A stretch of 64,000 nt of DNA from Erythrobacter litoralis (GTDB lineage Bacteria > Pseudomonadota > Alphaproteobacteria > Sphingomonadales > Sphingomonadaceae), in contig NZ_SOSI01000005.1 in the NCBI RefSeq assembly GCF_029760855.1, forward strand, positions 62,001 through 126,000, read 5' to 3'. Position numbers and translations under genes: made by a program. The notes under the pieces were generated by a model. That model ran no database searches, was not told where the DNA came from, and saw only the letters and a list, made by a program, of their open reading frames with translations. Of this stretch, positions 44,424-54,276 are shown piece by piece. Every line of letters starts with the position of its first letter. Position 1 is the stretch's first letter.

Positions 44424-45488
44424 TCAGTCCTCGTCCGCGTCCGGACCGCTCATCATCTCCTCGGCCACCTCGTCGGTTTTACCGCGGATCGCGGCTTCCA
44501 ACTTGGCGGACATTTCGGGATTCTCCCGCAGGAAATTCTTCGCGTTCTCACGGCCTTGGCCGATGCGGACACTGTCGTAGCTGAACCAGCTGCCCGACTT
44601 CTCGACCACGCCGGCCTTTACCCCCAGATCGAGAATTTCACCGATTTTGGAGATGCCCTCGCCATACATGATGTCGAACTCGACCTGCTTGAACGGCGGC
44701 GCGACCTTGTTCTTGACGACCTTCACTCGGGTCGAATTACCAACGACCTCGTCGCGATCCTTGATCTGACCGGTGCGGCGGATGTCGAGACGGACCGATG
44801 CGTAGAACTTCAGCGCGTTGCCGCCCGTCGTGGTTTCGGGATTGCCGTACATTACGCCGATCTTCATCCGCAACTGGTTGATGAAGATGACCATGCATTT
44901 CGAGCGGTTGATCGAACCGGTGAGCTTGCGCAGCGATTGCGACATGAGGCGGGCCTGCAGGCCGACGTGGCTATCGCCCATCTCGCCTTCGATTTCCGCG
45001 CGCGGAACGAGCGCCGCGACCGAATCGACCACCAGTACGTCGATCGCATTGGAGCGAACCAGCGTATCGGTGATTTCGAGTGCCTGCTCGCCCGTATCCG
45101 GCTGGGAGACGATCAACTCGTCGATATCGACGCCGAGCTTCTTGGCATAAACCGGATCCAGCGCATGTTCGGCATCTACGAATGCCGCCGTTCCGCCCGC
45201 TTTCTGGGCTTCGGCAATGCAATGCAGAGCAAGCGTTGTCTTACCCGAACTTTCCGGGCCGTACACCTCGATGACGCGGCCCTTCGGCAGGCCGCCTATC
45301 CCGAGCGCAATATCAAGCCCGAGCGAGCCGGTCGAAATTGCTTCGACATTCATCGCCTCGCGGCTGCCCAGCTTCATCGCCGAGCCTTTGCCGAATGCAC
45401 GATCGATCTGTGCGAGCGCCGCGTCGAGCGCTTTCTGACGGTCTGCGTCCACTTCCTTGTCCTTCACCAACTTGAGATTGGCCGCCAT
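44424..45488 (-). CDS. recA: Recombinase RecA
   Basis: RecA pairs homologous DNA and stimulates LexA self-cleavage. The 354-residue protein has Walker [11 protein letters not shown] at about residue 74, [37 protein letters not shown] and loop L2 [14 protein letters not shown]. The acidic C-terminal tail ends with [16 protein letters not shown]. An SOS box lies 78 bases upstream, consistent with LexA control. It is the only gene in its unit. Confidence 0.98.
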   Translation of the reverse strand: MAANLKLVKDKEVDADRQKALDAALAQIDRAFGKGSAMKLGSREAMNVEAISTGSLGLDIALGIGGLPKGRVIEVYGPESSGKTTLALHCIAEAQKAGGTAAFVDAEHALDPVYAKKLGVDIDELIVSQPDTGEQALEITDTLVRSNAIDVLVVDSVAALVPRAEIEGEMGDSHVGLQARLMSQSLRKLTGSINRSKCMVIFINQLRMKIGVMYGNPETTTGGNALKFYASVRLDIRRTGQIKDRDEVVGNSTRVKVVKNKVAPPFKQVEFDIMYGEGISKIGEILDLGVKAGVVEKSGSWFSYDSVRIGQGRENAKNFLRENPEMSAKLEAAIRGKTDEVAEEMMSGPDADED

Positions 45489-45565
45489 GACATTACCCCT
45501 TTCGCTTGACCAGAGCCGTTACCAACCCATCAACTGTTTGAGCATGTACGCGTTATGTTCCGCGA

Positions 45566-45580
45566 GAACAAGAGCAGAAC
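45566..45580. promoter_or_regulatory. LexA (SOS) box upstream of recA
   Basis: GAAC-AAGAGCA-GAAC is the reverse complement of GTTC-N7-GTTC, the alphaproteobacterial LexA operator. It is 78-92 bases before the recA ATG on the minus strand, in the only non-coding gap between cckA and recA. Confidence 0.85.
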
Positions 45581-45640
45581 AACGAGTTTTATCGGTCGTC
45601 GGTGTAACAAATCGGGATTCCGACGCCCAAAGTATGTCGA

Positions 45641-48124
45641 TCAGCCGCCTGCCGCGCCCTGTTTCGACATTACCTCGGTTACCTTCGCGTTGATCTGCTG
45701 CACGCTGAAGGGCTTAGGAATGAAATACATGTTTTCGATGTCGATTTCGTTGCGAAGCTGCTCTTCGGCATAGCCGCTCATGAACAGGATCGGCAGGTTG
45801 GGTTTCACCTTGCGGATCGCGCGGGCCATTGCAGGCCCGTCCATCGCGGGCATCACCACGTCCGACACGATGAGGTCAAACTCGTCCTTGCCGTTGACGA
45901 CGGCGGCCAGACCTTCCTCGCCATCCGCCGTTGCGGTTACGGCGTAGCCCGCCCTCGTCAGCGCCCGTTCTGCAACGGCGCGAACCATGTCCTCGTCCTC
46001 AACAAGAAGGAGCTTGCCACCGCCTGCCCACTCGCTGGCTTTCTGATCGTCCGCATCCTCGCGGCGCTGTACGGGTGGCATGATGCCCTTGTGGACAGGC
46101 AGGTACACGGTGAAGCGCGCGCCTTGAAGCTTGCCGTCCGGTCCCATGACATTGTCGGCAAAGATGAAGCCGTTCGATTGCTTGACGATGCCGTACACTG
46201 TCGAAAGGCCAAGCCCGGTGCCCTTACCTTGTTCCTTGGTCGTGAAAAAGGGTTCGAAAATCTTGCTGAGATGCTGCTGCGGAATGCCGCCGCCGGTGTC
46301 CTGCACGATCAACACGGTATAATCGTCGGCCGGCATGATATCGATGCCCATCTTGCGCACATCACGTGCCGAAACGCGCCGGGTGGCGAGCGTGAGCCGA
46401 CCTTTCCAGTCCTGCTTCCCGGTCTTGTCCGCATGGGATTGCATCGCATCACGCGCATTGACCGCAAGATTGATGATGACCTGTTCGAGCTGCTGCGGAT
46501 CGGCGCGAACCGGGCCGAGCTCGCGATCGTGGCGAACGGAGAATTCGATCTTGTCGCCCATGAGGCGCTTCAGGAGCTGACTTACTTCGCTGACCACATC
46601 GGGCATCTGCAGGACGACGGGGCGCAGGGTCTGCTGGCGGCTGAAGGCAAGCAATTGGCGCGTTAGGCTGGCGGCGCGGTTGGAGTTGGCGCGGATCTGC
46701 TGGATATCGTCGTAGTCGCTGTCGCCCGGCGTGTGACGCAGCAGCATGAGATCGCAATAGCCGATGATCGCGGTCAACACATTGTTGAAATCGTGCGCCA
46801 CGCCGCCCGCAAGCTGGCCTACAGCCTGCATCTTCGTGGCCTGCGCCACCTGACGACGCAGGCGCTTTTCCTCGGTCGAATCAGAGATCGAAAGCAGAAC
46901 TGTCGCGTCCCCGATCCCGCGAACGCCGGCTAGCCCGATAGATACAGGTTCCTCTTTATCACCGGCGAGGCGCACGGCCATGTCGCCGCTCGCCATCGCG
47001 CCCTTGGCAAACCGTCGAACCGTATCGGCGAGTGCTGCCTTGTCTTCCCGCACCACCAGATCGGACGGGAATTGAGGCAGGCCACCCTCTTCCCGCTCAA
47101 CAGCTCTGAGGAACGCGGCGTTCGCGTAAAGAAAACGACCGTCGCGGTCAGTAAGCGCCAAGCCCAGCGGAAGTGCCGACAAGAGAGCTTCGAGCTGTGG
47201 AACGGCTGCCTTGCCATTATTCTGCCAACCACCGCCGATCCCTACGGAGCTGTCGATCAGAAGCATTAGCGAAGAGGCTTGATCAGCATTGCTGACGGCG
47301 CCCGACTCGGCGCTGTCCAACGGAATATGGATGAGGGTTTGCGGCGTACCTTGCTGGCCTTCCTGCGCGTAGAATATTCGATCCCGCTCATCGGAGCGCA
47401 GCAATTGGACAAACTCTTGGCCAATCAACGAAACATCGCCCATCCCCGTCGCACGCTCCGCGAGTCCGACCGTGGCCGCCTGGATAATCCCGTCCGGTGC
47501 GACAAGTGCGAGCTCGACACCGGCGCGCGAGAACACGACTCCCAAGGGGCCATTGAGGCGCGAAGCCAACATGTCGTAACTGCGTTCCTGGACGACCTGC
47601 ACGAACCGCCAGACAAGGAAATCCTCGCCTCGGCCCGCTCGCTCCAGCTTAGCGTGCCAGCATATATCGTCGTTCTGATCACGCAAATCGTCGACCTTGA
47701 TCGCACCCTCGCGCCAGACCTGTCTTGCCCCTTCGAGCAATCGCGAACGGCTCTCCTCGGCTAGTGGCAGTTCGAACGGAGTCTTATCCGCGCCGAACCA
47801 GTCGCTGTAAGCGGAGTTTGCGCACGCCATCCGGTTTGCGCGATCCGTAATTGCTATGGCGCGTCGAGCATTCTCGATAGCCACGCCGGTGACAGACCAA
47901 TCTGGGTGAATGGCAACATCGATTGCGGGTTCTGCCTGAATGCGCGTCGCCAACAACAGGGTAAGAACGATCGTTACGATCCCGCCAGCATAGGCCAGGG
48001 CGACCAGCGAACTGCCTCCGAGCAGCCAAATCAGGACCGTCGATACGATGATCGCTCCGGCAATGCCGAACAGTAACGGCAAAGGCGGGAGACCCTGCGA
48101 GGACGCCGGACGCATCTCCATCAT
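45641..48124 (-). CDS. cckA: Hybrid sensor histidine kinase CckA
   Basis: CckA feeds phosphate through ChpT to CtrA and CpdR in the alphaproteobacterial cell-cycle relay. The 827-residue protein has two N-terminal helices (about residues 15-60), PAS domains (about 80-400), a HisKA domain with the phosphorylated His in AGGVAHDFNNVLTAI, an HATPase domain (NLAVNARDAM, DTGGGIP, GLGLSTVYGI) and a C-terminal receiver with Asp in LIVSDVVMPAMDG. The domain order and H-box fit CckA better than other hybrid kinases. Its start overlaps the DUF2062 gene by 4 bases. Confidence 0.92.
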   Translation of the reverse strand: MMEMRPASSQGLPPLPLLFGIAGAIIVSTVLIWLLGGSSLVALAYAGGIVTIVLTLLLATRIQAEPAIDVAIHPDWSVTGVAIENARRAIAITDRANRMACANSAYSDWFGADKTPFELPLAEESRSRLLEGARQVWREGAIKVDDLRDQNDDICWHAKLERAGRGEDFLVWRFVQVVQERSYDMLASRLNGPLGVVFSRAGVELALVAPDGIIQAATVGLAERATGMGDVSLIGQEFVQLLRSDERDRIFYAQEGQQGTPQTLIHIPLDSAESGAVSNADQASSLMLLIDSSVGIGGGWQNNGKAAVPQLEALLSALPLGLALTDRDGRFLYANAAFLRAVEREEGGLPQFPSDLVVREDKAALADTVRRFAKGAMASGDMAVRLAGDKEEPVSIGLAGVRGIGDATVLLSISDSTEEKRLRRQVAQATKMQAVGQLAGGVAHDFNNVLTAIIGYCDLMLLRHTPGDSDYDDIQQIRANSNRAASLTRQLLAFSRQQTLRPVVLQMPDVVSEVSQLLKRLMGDKIEFSVRHDRELGPVRADPQQLEQVIINLAVNARDAMQSHADKTGKQDWKGRLTLATRRVSARDVRKMGIDIMPADDYTVLIVQDTGGGIPQQHLSKIFEPFFTTKEQGKGTGLGLSTVYGIVKQSNGFIFADNVMGPDGKLQGARFTVYLPVHKGIMPPVQRREDADDQKASEWAGGGKLLLVEDEDMVRAVAERALTRAGYAVTATADGEEGLAAVVNGKDEFDLIVSDVVMPAMDGPAMARAIRKVKPNLPILFMSGYAEEQLRNEIDIENMYFIPKPFSVQQINAKVTEVMSKQGAAGG

Positions 48125-48705
48125 TTTGCGTCTTTCGTCAGGCGACGATCGAGCCGCCGCTCTATTTCGCGGAGTTTGCGCCGCCTTTTGCTGAAGACCA
48201 GCCGCTGCCAGACAAAACCAGCCACGACATAGCCGATCGCCGCCGAAACGAGTGCGAGGACGAGAAAACCAAAGGCGGTCACGCCGCCGAGTTCAAGCCA
48301 CTGAGCAAGCGCGCCCTGATCGTTTGCCAGATGGCCGGCGCCTCCGCCCACTGCGCGATCGATGTTCAGCACGAACGCGCCGGTACGGTTGGCGAAAACC
48401 AACCAGAACGGCAGCGTGAAGGGGTTGGTTACGAACGTCACGATCGCCGCCAGCGGAACGTTCGCCCGTGCCGGCAGAGCAAGAAACGCCGCGAGGAAAA
48501 TCTGACCGAGGGGGACGATGAACGCCGCGAACAGTCCGAGCGCGACACCGCGCGGTACGCTGCGCCGTGTGAAGCGCCAGAGTTCGGGCGACAGGAAGCG
48601 ATGCGCGATCGGCTTCAGGAAACGGTTCTGTGCCATTTCCTCGCGCGTCGGCATATGCCGTTCGAAACGGCGCGCAAGCCAATCCTTTGAACGTTTGCGC
48701 TTCAT
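48121..48705 (-). CDS. DUF2062 domain inner-membrane protein
   Basis: This 194-residue protein has the DUF2062 pattern: a basic N-terminus (MKRKRSKDWLARRFERH), then VPRGVALGLFAAFIVPLGQ and TNPFTLPFWLVFANRTGA, then a final helix and a basic tail (FSKRRRKLREIERRLDRRL). The tail suggests a cytosolic, membrane-proximal, possibly nucleic-acid or lipid contacting end. It overlaps cckA by ATGA, and adjacency to cckA is seen in relatives. Function unknown. Confidence 0.8.
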   Translation of the reverse strand: MKRKRSKDWLARRFERHMPTREEMAQNRFLKPIAHRFLSPELWRFTRRSVPRGVALGLFAAFIVPLGQIFLAAFLALPARANVPLAAIVTFVTNPFTLPFWLVFANRTGAFVLNIDRAVGGGAGHLANDQGALAQWLELGGVTAFGFLVLALVSAAIGYVVAGFVWQRLVFSKRRRKLREIERRLDRRLTKDAK

Positions 48706-48779
48706 AACTCCGAAAATGCAGAAAAGATGGCAGGAACGTTATTCAAAAGAATTTCCGCAAAAGGGTGGCGTGACTGGTG

Positions 48780-48826
48780 GATAGCCCGATAGCCAGATAG
48801 CACAAACCGGGCGTGAACGGCTATCG
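48780..48826. repeat. Three GATAGC direct repeats and an inverted copy
   Basis: GATAGC occurs at 48780, 48788 and 48796, an 8-base period, and CGATAGCC (48787-48794) is inverted as GGCTATCG (48819-48826), able to form an 8-bp stem with a 24-base loop. It lies in the 137-base gap between smpB's end and the DUF2062 gene. It may be a weak terminator, an operator or slippage. No T tract is seen. Confidence 0.45.
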
Positions 48827-48842
48827 CTAAGGCCGCCCTCGC

Positions 48843-49325
48843 CTACCCCTTCTCGCGCATGAGGCGCGCCTTGTCGCGCTTCCAGTCCCGATCCTTCACG
48901 GTTTGCCGTTTATCGTGCGCCTGCTTGCCCTTTGCCAGAGCCAGTTCGACCTTCGCGCGACCGGTCTTATTGAAATACACCGACAAGGGAACGAGGGTCA
49001 TACCCTTACGCTCGACCGCTCCGAACAGGCGCTGGATCTCGCGCTCATGAAGCAGCAGCTTGCGCGGCCGCCGCGGTTCGTGATTGAGCCGGTTGCCGTG
49101 GCTGTATTCGGGTATGTTCGAATTGACGAGCCAGACCTGCCCATCGCGAACCTCGGCATAGCTCTCCTTGATCGAGGCTTCGCCCGCGCGCAGCGCCTTC
49201 ACCTCGGTGCCCTGCAGCGCAAGCCCCGCTTCGTAGGTATCTTCAATATGATAGTCGAACCGCACCCGTCGGTTGTCGGCGACGACGCGTTGCTTGTCGA
49301 ACGTTTCGGGTTTGGGGCGAGCCAT
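48843..49325 (-). CDS. smpB: SsrA-binding protein SmpB
   Basis: SmpB carries tmRNA to stalled ribosomes for trans-translation. The 160-residue protein has [18 protein letters not shown], the [12 protein letters not shown] loop, and the basic tail [19 protein letters not shown] that reaches into the mRNA path. The tmRNA gene is not in this window. It lies 28 bases downstream of dapA, so the two may be one unit, an order common in Alphaproteobacteria. Confidence 0.96.
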   Translation of the reverse strand: MARPKPETFDKQRVVADNRRVRFDYHIEDTYEAGLALQGTEVKALRAGEASIKESYAEVRDGQVWLVNSNIPEYSHGNRLNHEPRRPRKLLLHEREIQRLFGAVERKGMTLVPLSVYFNKTGRAKVELALAKGKQAHDKRQTVKDRDWKRDKARLMREKG

Positions 49326-49353
49326 GATGAGCGGAACCTAAGAAGTAAGCAGC

Positions 49354-50235
49354 TTAAACCAAGCCCGCATGGACGAGAGCGTCATCCACCGCTTCCCGCG
49401 CGGCGTCTGAACAGGCGACGATCGGCAGCCTTACCTCGTCGCTTAGCCAGTCGTGTACGCGACTGAGGGCGTACTTGACCGGTGCGGGGCTCGCATCCTC
49501 GAACATTGCATAGTGCAGCGGGTAGAGTTTGTCGTTCAGTTCACGCGCCCGGACCAAATCGTTGTCGGCGCACGCTTGCTGGAAATCGCAGCATAGCTTC
49601 GGCGCGACGTTTGCGGTCACGGAAATACAGCCGACGGCGCCCGCAGCGTTGGCGGGAAGCGCCAGTTCGTCGTCGCCAGAGAGCTGGCAGAAATCACGTC
49701 CGATGCCCATGCGATGATCGGTCACGCGGCTCAAATCGCCGCTCGCATCCTTTATCGCGACGATCTTTTCGGGATAGCGCTTCGCCAATTCGCAAACGGT
49801 GTCCGGCTCTATATCGGTAACCGTACGTCCCGGAACGTTGTACAGCACGATGGGCAAGTCGCTGTTTTCGGCCAGATGGCTGAAATGTGCAATCAAGCCC
49901 GTCTGGCTCGGCCGGTTGTAGTAAGGCGCGACACACAGACCCGCAGCTGCTCCCGCCTTTCGCGAGAAGCTCATGTGTAACAAGGCGTTCTGCGTATCGT
50001 TGCTGCCGCAGCCGGCAATCACAGGCACCCTGCCCGCTGCCTGTTCAACGCATAATTCGATGACACGGTGATGCTCCGCATTCGACAGGGTCGAGGCCTC
50101 GCCTGTCGTGCCGCAGGCGACCAGAGCCGTGCTGCCGTTCTCGATCTGGAAGTCGATCAACCGGCGAAACCCCTCCTCATCGATCGTCCCATCGCGAAAC
50201 GGCGTCACAAGAGCGGGAATCGAACCTGAAAACAT
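49354..50235 (-). CDS. dapA: 4-hydroxy-tetrahydrodipicolinate synthase
   Basis: DapA condenses pyruvate and aspartate-semialdehyde in lysine and diaminopimelate synthesis. The 293-residue TIM barrel has the Schiff-base Lys162 (IVAIKDASGD), Tyr132 (LYNVPGRT) and Thr43-Thr44 (GTTGEAS). The ATG at 50235 (MFSGSIPALVTPF) is chosen; a longer start at 50274 is unlike the family. It is divergent from the lytic transglycosylase gene. Confidence 0.96.
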   Translation of the reverse strand: MFSGSIPALVTPFRDGTIDEEGFRRLIDFQIENGSTALVACGTTGEASTLSNAEHHRVIELCVEQAAGRVPVIAGCGSNDTQNALLHMSFSRKAGAAAGLCVAPYYNRPSQTGLIAHFSHLAENSDLPIVLYNVPGRTVTDIEPDTVCELAKRYPEKIVAIKDASGDLSRVTDHRMGIGRDFCQLSGDDELALPANAAGAVGCISVTANVAPKLCCDFQQACADNDLVRARELNDKLYPLHYAMFEDASPAPVKYALSRVHDWLSDEVRLPIVACSDAAREAVDDALVHAGLV

Positions 50236-50330
50236 TGCCGGTAACCTGCGTTGCAATAAAGAGAAATGGGGCAAGCCGCACGCGTCTCGCCATAATTGAT
50301 TCAGCGCCTGATAAGGAGGGCACAGGCATT

Positions 50331-52289
50331 ATGTCCAGCATGGGCACAAAAACACTTACCGCACTTTTCTTTACCTCCGCCGCCACCCTCGCTTTTCCTG
50401 TCGCCGCCTCGGCGCAGGATGGCGCAAGCTGGGATGCCGCGCGCAATTCGATGGTTGCGCAGCAGCCAGGCCGGATCGCGCAGGCGGTGGACCGCTGGCA
50501 ATATCTGATCGGGCAGGACAATCTCTCGTTCGGTGACTATGCCAATTTCATCACGACCTATCCCGGCTTTCCCCAGCAGGACCGGTTGCAGCAACGTGCT
50601 GAAAGCGCGCTCGACCGAGATGCGGTGACGCCGGAGACGCTGGTCGCCTTCTTCGATCGCAATCCGCCGATCACCAATGGCGCAAAGGCGCGCTACGCCC
50701 TTGCCCTTGCTGCGCAGAACCGCCCGCAAGCCTTCGACATAGCGCGCGAAGCGTGGCGCGGCGGCCGGATGAGCGGCCCAGCCGAAGCCTATATGCAAGG
50801 CTTGTTCGGCGCCCGCCTTACCCAAGCCGATCACGATGCGCGAATGGATGCATTGCTGTGGCAGAGCGAGCAGGAAGCCGCTGCACGGCAAGTCGTGCGG
50901 GTTTCTCCCGCCTATCGCGACATAGCGATGGCCCGGCTGGCGCTGCTACAGGGTAGCCTTCCGTCCGATGCCGGCCTTTCGACCCCACCCGCCGCTTTGG
51001 CCGATAGCGGCTATGTCTACAATCTCGCCGGCTATTACCGTCAGAACGGTCAACTGCCTGCGGCAATCAGCTTGCTTGCGACCCGTGCGCCGTTCTCCGA
51101 TTCGGCCTTCGACCCGGAAGACTACATCGGCCGTGCGCTCGACATCGCAAAGGGGGCGGGCTCCGAGCCTGCCGTACGCATCGCAGCCAACGTCGACGAT
51201 CTGTTTGAACCGGGAGCCGACATTTCCACCATGTCGTACCGCCTGCGCGACGATTACACATCGCTAATGTGGCTAGGCGGGACCAAGGCGCTATGGTCGC
51301 TGGACGACGGAAATCGCGCCGCTCCGCTCTTCTACAGGTACGGCGCCGCTGCCCAGACCCCGCCCACCCGTTCCAAAGGTTTCTATTGGGCAGGTTATGC
51401 CGCCAAACGCGCAGGCAACAACGCCGAGGCGCAGCGCTATTTCGATATGGCCGCCGAATATCCCGAACGCTTTTACGGCCAACTGGCCTTAAAAGAACTC
51501 GGCCGCCCAGTTCCCTCGCTCGGCAGCGTCAACCTCGCCTTGCCCTCGGCCGAGCAACGTGCCGCTTTCCAGGCTACGCCGATCGTCGCAGCGGTGCGCG
51601 AGGTTTCCAAGGGCGCCCCTTGGCGGACCGGAATTCAATTCTATCGCGCTTTGGCGGACAATGCGGACACGCCGGTAGACCATGCTCTGGTCGCCGAACT
51701 GGCACGCGAGACGGGCCGCCGCGACCTTGCCGTCAATCTCGCGGATGCGGCAGGCGCGAAGGGCCATGACGGTTTCGTCGCCCAAGGCTATCCTGTGATG
51801 CCGGTTCCGCCGGGCTCTAACTGGACGATGGTGCATGCGATCACGCGGCAGGAAAGCCAGTTCGCCGGCAACGCGATCAGTCATGCCGGTGCCCGCGGCC
51901 TGATGCAGCTCATGCCCGGAACCGCGCGCGAGCAGGCAGGCAAGCTCGGTATGAACTATATGTCCGCCAGCCTGATCGATTCGCCGAGCTACAACATCCA
52001 GCTCGGCAACGCCTATATCGGGCGGATGCTCGATTATTACGGCGGGAGCTATCCGCTCGCCGTCGCCGCTTACAATGCCGGCCCTGGCAATGTGAACAAG
52101 TGGCTTCGCGCAAATGGCGATCCGCGGACCGGAGCGGTTTCTTGGATCGACTGGATCGAACAGATTCCGTTCTACGAGACCAAGAACTACGTGCAACGCG
52201 TGCTGGAAAACGCCGCCGTGTACGAACAGCTCAATCCCGACAAGGCGCGCATGGGCAATCCGCGTACGGTGAGTGACTTTCTGCGGTAA
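50331..52289 (+). CDS. Soluble lytic murein transglycosylase
   Basis: This 652-residue periplasmic enzyme cleaves peptidoglycan to anhydromuropeptides. A signal peptide (TKTLTALFFTSAATLAFPVA, ending ASAQ) is followed by a long alpha-solenoid with paired helices and a C-terminal GH23 domain. Catalytic Glu508 lies in AITRQESQFAG, followed by GLMQLMPGTA and VAAYNAGPGNV. The start is set by AAGGAGGG about 10 bases before 50331. Slt70-like; products would be recycled by an AmpG-type importer such as the one at 12 kb. Confidence 0.92.
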   Translation: MSSMGTKTLTALFFTSAATLAFPVAASAQDGASWDAARNSMVAQQPGRIAQAVDRWQYLIGQDNLSFGDYANFITTYPGFPQQDRLQQRAESALDRDAVTPETLVAFFDRNPPITNGAKARYALALAAQNRPQAFDIAREAWRGGRMSGPAEAYMQGLFGARLTQADHDARMDALLWQSEQEAAARQVVRVSPAYRDIAMARLALLQGSLPSDAGLSTPPAALADSGYVYNLAGYYRQNGQLPAAISLLATRAPFSDSAFDPEDYIGRALDIAKGAGSEPAVRIAANVDDLFEPGADISTMSYRLRDDYTSLMWLGGTKALWSLDDGNRAAPLFYRYGAAAQTPPTRSKGFYWAGYAAKRAGNNAEAQRYFDMAAEYPERFYGQLALKELGRPVPSLGSVNLALPSAEQRAAFQATPIVAAVREVSKGAPWRTGIQFYRALADNADTPVDHALVAELARETGRRDLAVNLADAAGAKGHDGFVAQGYPVMPVPPGSNWTMVHAITRQESQFAGNAISHAGARGLMQLMPGTAREQAGKLGMNYMSASLIDSPSYNIQLGNAYIGRMLDYYGGSYPLAVAAYNAGPGNVNKWLRANGDPRTGAVSWIDWIEQIPFYETKNYVQRVLENAAVYEQLNPDKARMGNPRTVSDFLR

Positions 52290-52308
52290 GCTTTGCTAGG
52301 GGCGGCGG

Positions 52309-52791
52309 ATGGCTGCCGCCCCTTCCAACCCCGTCACCGCCGCAGGCTATGCCGCGATGAAGGCGCGCTACGACCATCTTCTGGGAACCGAGCGACCGGA
52401 AATCGTCGAAATCGTCAGTTGGGCGGCCGGCAATGGCGACCGCAGCGAGAACGGCGACTACCTTTACGGCCGCAAGCGCATGCGCGAGATCGACCGCGAA
52501 CTGGCGCATCTCTCCCGCCGGATGAAAGCGGCACGCGTCATCGACCCGGCAGAACAGCCCGACAAAACTCGCGTGTTCTTCGGCGCGACTGTGATCTTGA
52601 TAGACGAGGACGATGCAACGCGAACCGTCACCCTCGTCGGCGATGACGAACAGGATGCGAGTGCAGGGCGGATCGGCTGGTCCAGTCCGCTGGCTCGCGC
52701 GCTCAAGGGCGCATCGGTGGGCGACGTGCGCAGCGTTCGTCTTCCCGGCGGAGTGAAGGAGTGGGAAATCGATGCGATCGACTATCGCTAG
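52309..52791 (+). CDS. greB: Transcription elongation factor GreB
   Basis: GreB rescues backtracked RNA polymerase by stimulating RNA cleavage. The 160-residue protein has an N-terminal coiled coil with the tip NGDRSENGDYLYGRKRM, containing the acidic residues for the active site, and a C-terminal FKBP-like domain (FFGATVILIDED). The length and tip resemble GreB more than GreA. Its 3' end overlaps the next gene by 20 bases in another frame. Confidence 0.85.
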   Translation: MAAAPSNPVTAAGYAAMKARYDHLLGTERPEIVEIVSWAAGNGDRSENGDYLYGRKRMREIDRELAHLSRRMKAARVIDPAEQPDKTRVFFGATVILIDEDDATRTVTLVGDDEQDASAGRIGWSSPLARALKGASVGDVRSVRLPGGVKEWEIDAIDYR

Positions 52792-53269
52792 GTTCACGCT
52801 GATCTTCGTGGTCGCCTTTTCGGCCAGCACGCTGTCGGCGAAAGACAGTCTCGGTATATTCGAAAGCTGGGGCGCCTTCAGGGATGCGCCGAACGGTCGC
52901 TGCTACGCTATCGCTACGCCTTTACCCACCGCGAGTAAGCGGGACATCGCCGCTTACGCCAGCGTTGGCACCTGGCCGCAACGCCGATTGCGTGGGCAAG
53001 TCTATTTCAAGCTTGGGCGCCGTACGCGGCCGGGAACGCGCATCAGCCTTCGCGTCGGTAACAGCTGGTACAAGATGAGCGGCAGCAGGAGCGATGTTTG
53101 GGCGTTCGATGCGCAAACCAATGCCGCGATCCTCGCCGGTATGCGCTCATCGCAGAGCATGACGATCGCTGCATTCGACACGCGCGGCAATCGCTTCACG
53201 GACCGTTATCCGCTCGCTGGCGCGGCAACGGCGATCGACGCCGCAACTCTGGCTTGCGGTCGGAAATAA
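52772..53269 (+). CDS. Exported protein, possibly IalB-like
   Basis: This 165-residue protein has a signal peptide (STIARFTLIFVVAFSASTLS, ending SAK). The mature start SLGIFESWGAFRDAPNGRCY resembles invasion-associated locus B proteins, which share a two-cysteine beta fold; the second Cys is near the end (LACGRK). A periplasmic location is likely. The gene overlaps greB by 20 bases. The family call is tentative, and the function is unknown. Confidence 0.6.
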   Translation: MRSTIARFTLIFVVAFSASTLSAKDSLGIFESWGAFRDAPNGRCYAIATPLPTASKRDIAAYASVGTWPQRRLRGQVYFKLGRRTRPGTRISLRVGNSWYKMSGSRSDVWAFDAQTNAAILAGMRSSQSMTIAAFDTRGNRFTDRYPLAGAATAIDAATLACGRK

Positions 53270-53299
53270 AAAGGCCGGAGGCGCTGTACGCCCCCGGCC
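53268..53299 (-). terminator. Strong intrinsic terminator of the outer-membrane protein gene
   Basis: On the minus strand GGCCGGGGGCG, loop TACAG, CGCCTCCGGCC gives an 11-bp stem with one GU pair, followed by five T. It overlaps the end of the convergent gene, whose TAA falls within the T run. Confidence 0.9.
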
Positions 53300-53323
53300 A
53301 ATGGTTCGATCTAATCGCAAAGA

Positions 53324-53989
53324 TTAGAAGCGGAAGCCGAAGCCCGCCATGATCTGGTGACGGTCGAGGTCGATGTCACCGACATCGACATCATCCCCGT
53401 TGTCGAACTCGACTTCGGCATCGCTGTAGTTCGAATAACGGTATTCGAGCTTGGCGAAGGTGTTTTCGCTCAGCGCGTATTCCGCACCCGCACCGACGCG
53501 GTAGCCATCTGCACGTAGATCTTCGTTTAGATTGAATTCACCGCCGCGCGAACGGAGGTTGTACGAAGCATTGGTGTAACCACCCTTCACGTAAAGCAGC
53601 AGATCGGGCTGCGCCAAGATACCGGCGCGCGCACCGATGTACAGATCGCGACCGGTTTCGACATTGCCGAGGCCGATGCCTTCGAAGTCACCGTCGTTGA
53701 ATTCCGTTTCGGCGGTCGAACCGGTGTATTCACCTTCGATGCCGATCACGGCACCACCGGCGTTAAAGTCGTATCCGATGCCAACGCCGTAGTTCAGACC
53801 GTCGATCGACTGATCGTCGTTGTCGATGTCGTCGTTGTCTATCGTGCTGCCGGCTTTACTAATGTCGTAGCCGAGCAATACTTCCCCGCGCGGCCCGGTG
53901 AAGGGACCATCGATCGCACTCTGTGCCGCTGCAGGCGAAGCCATCATGGCAATCGTACCGGCGGCAAGAAGGAAAGCTGTCTTTTTCAT
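53324..53989 (-). CDS. Outer membrane beta-barrel protein (OmpA/Omp25 type)
   Basis: This 221-residue protein has a signal peptide ([19 protein letters not shown], ending AAAQ) and about eight amphipathic strands ([34 protein letters not shown]). It ends in Phe-Arg-Phe (GFGFRF), the C-terminal aromatic recognised by BAM. Two loops are very acidic ([11 protein letters not shown] and [13 protein letters not shown]), possibly cation-binding. It is typical of the small porin-like barrels of Alphaproteobacteria. Exact role unknown. Confidence 0.88.
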   Translation of the reverse strand: MKKTAFLLAAGTIAMMASPAAAQSAIDGPFTGPRGEVLLGYDISKAGSTIDNDDIDNDDQSIDGLNYGVGIGYDFNAGGAVIGIEGEYTGSTAETEFNDGDFEGIGLGNVETGRDLYIGARAGILAQPDLLLYVKGGYTNASYNLRSRGGEFNLNEDLRADGYRVGAGAEYALSENTFAKLEYRYSNYSDAEVEFDNGDDVDVGDIDLDRHQIMAGFGFRF

Positions 53990-54276
53990 TAACGTTACTC
54001 CAAGTGTATTTAGGCACGCAAGGTTGTTCCCCGTCGCGTGGTTTCAATACGTTCGGAATACGGGCGGGTTTCATGAACGCCGCACAACAGAATAATGTTG
54101 TTTATTTGCCACAACAGTTTTCAAATTTGTATTTAAATTCAGCCTCTTGGTCGAAAATGGAGGAGGGTGTTCCGGAAAATTCGACGAATGCACTTGAAAG
54201 CAACCGGCGCCATCCAACGCGTATGCCGCGCAGTCTCAGGCTTTCGTCTGAAGGTCCGAGGCCCTATATACCCCCT

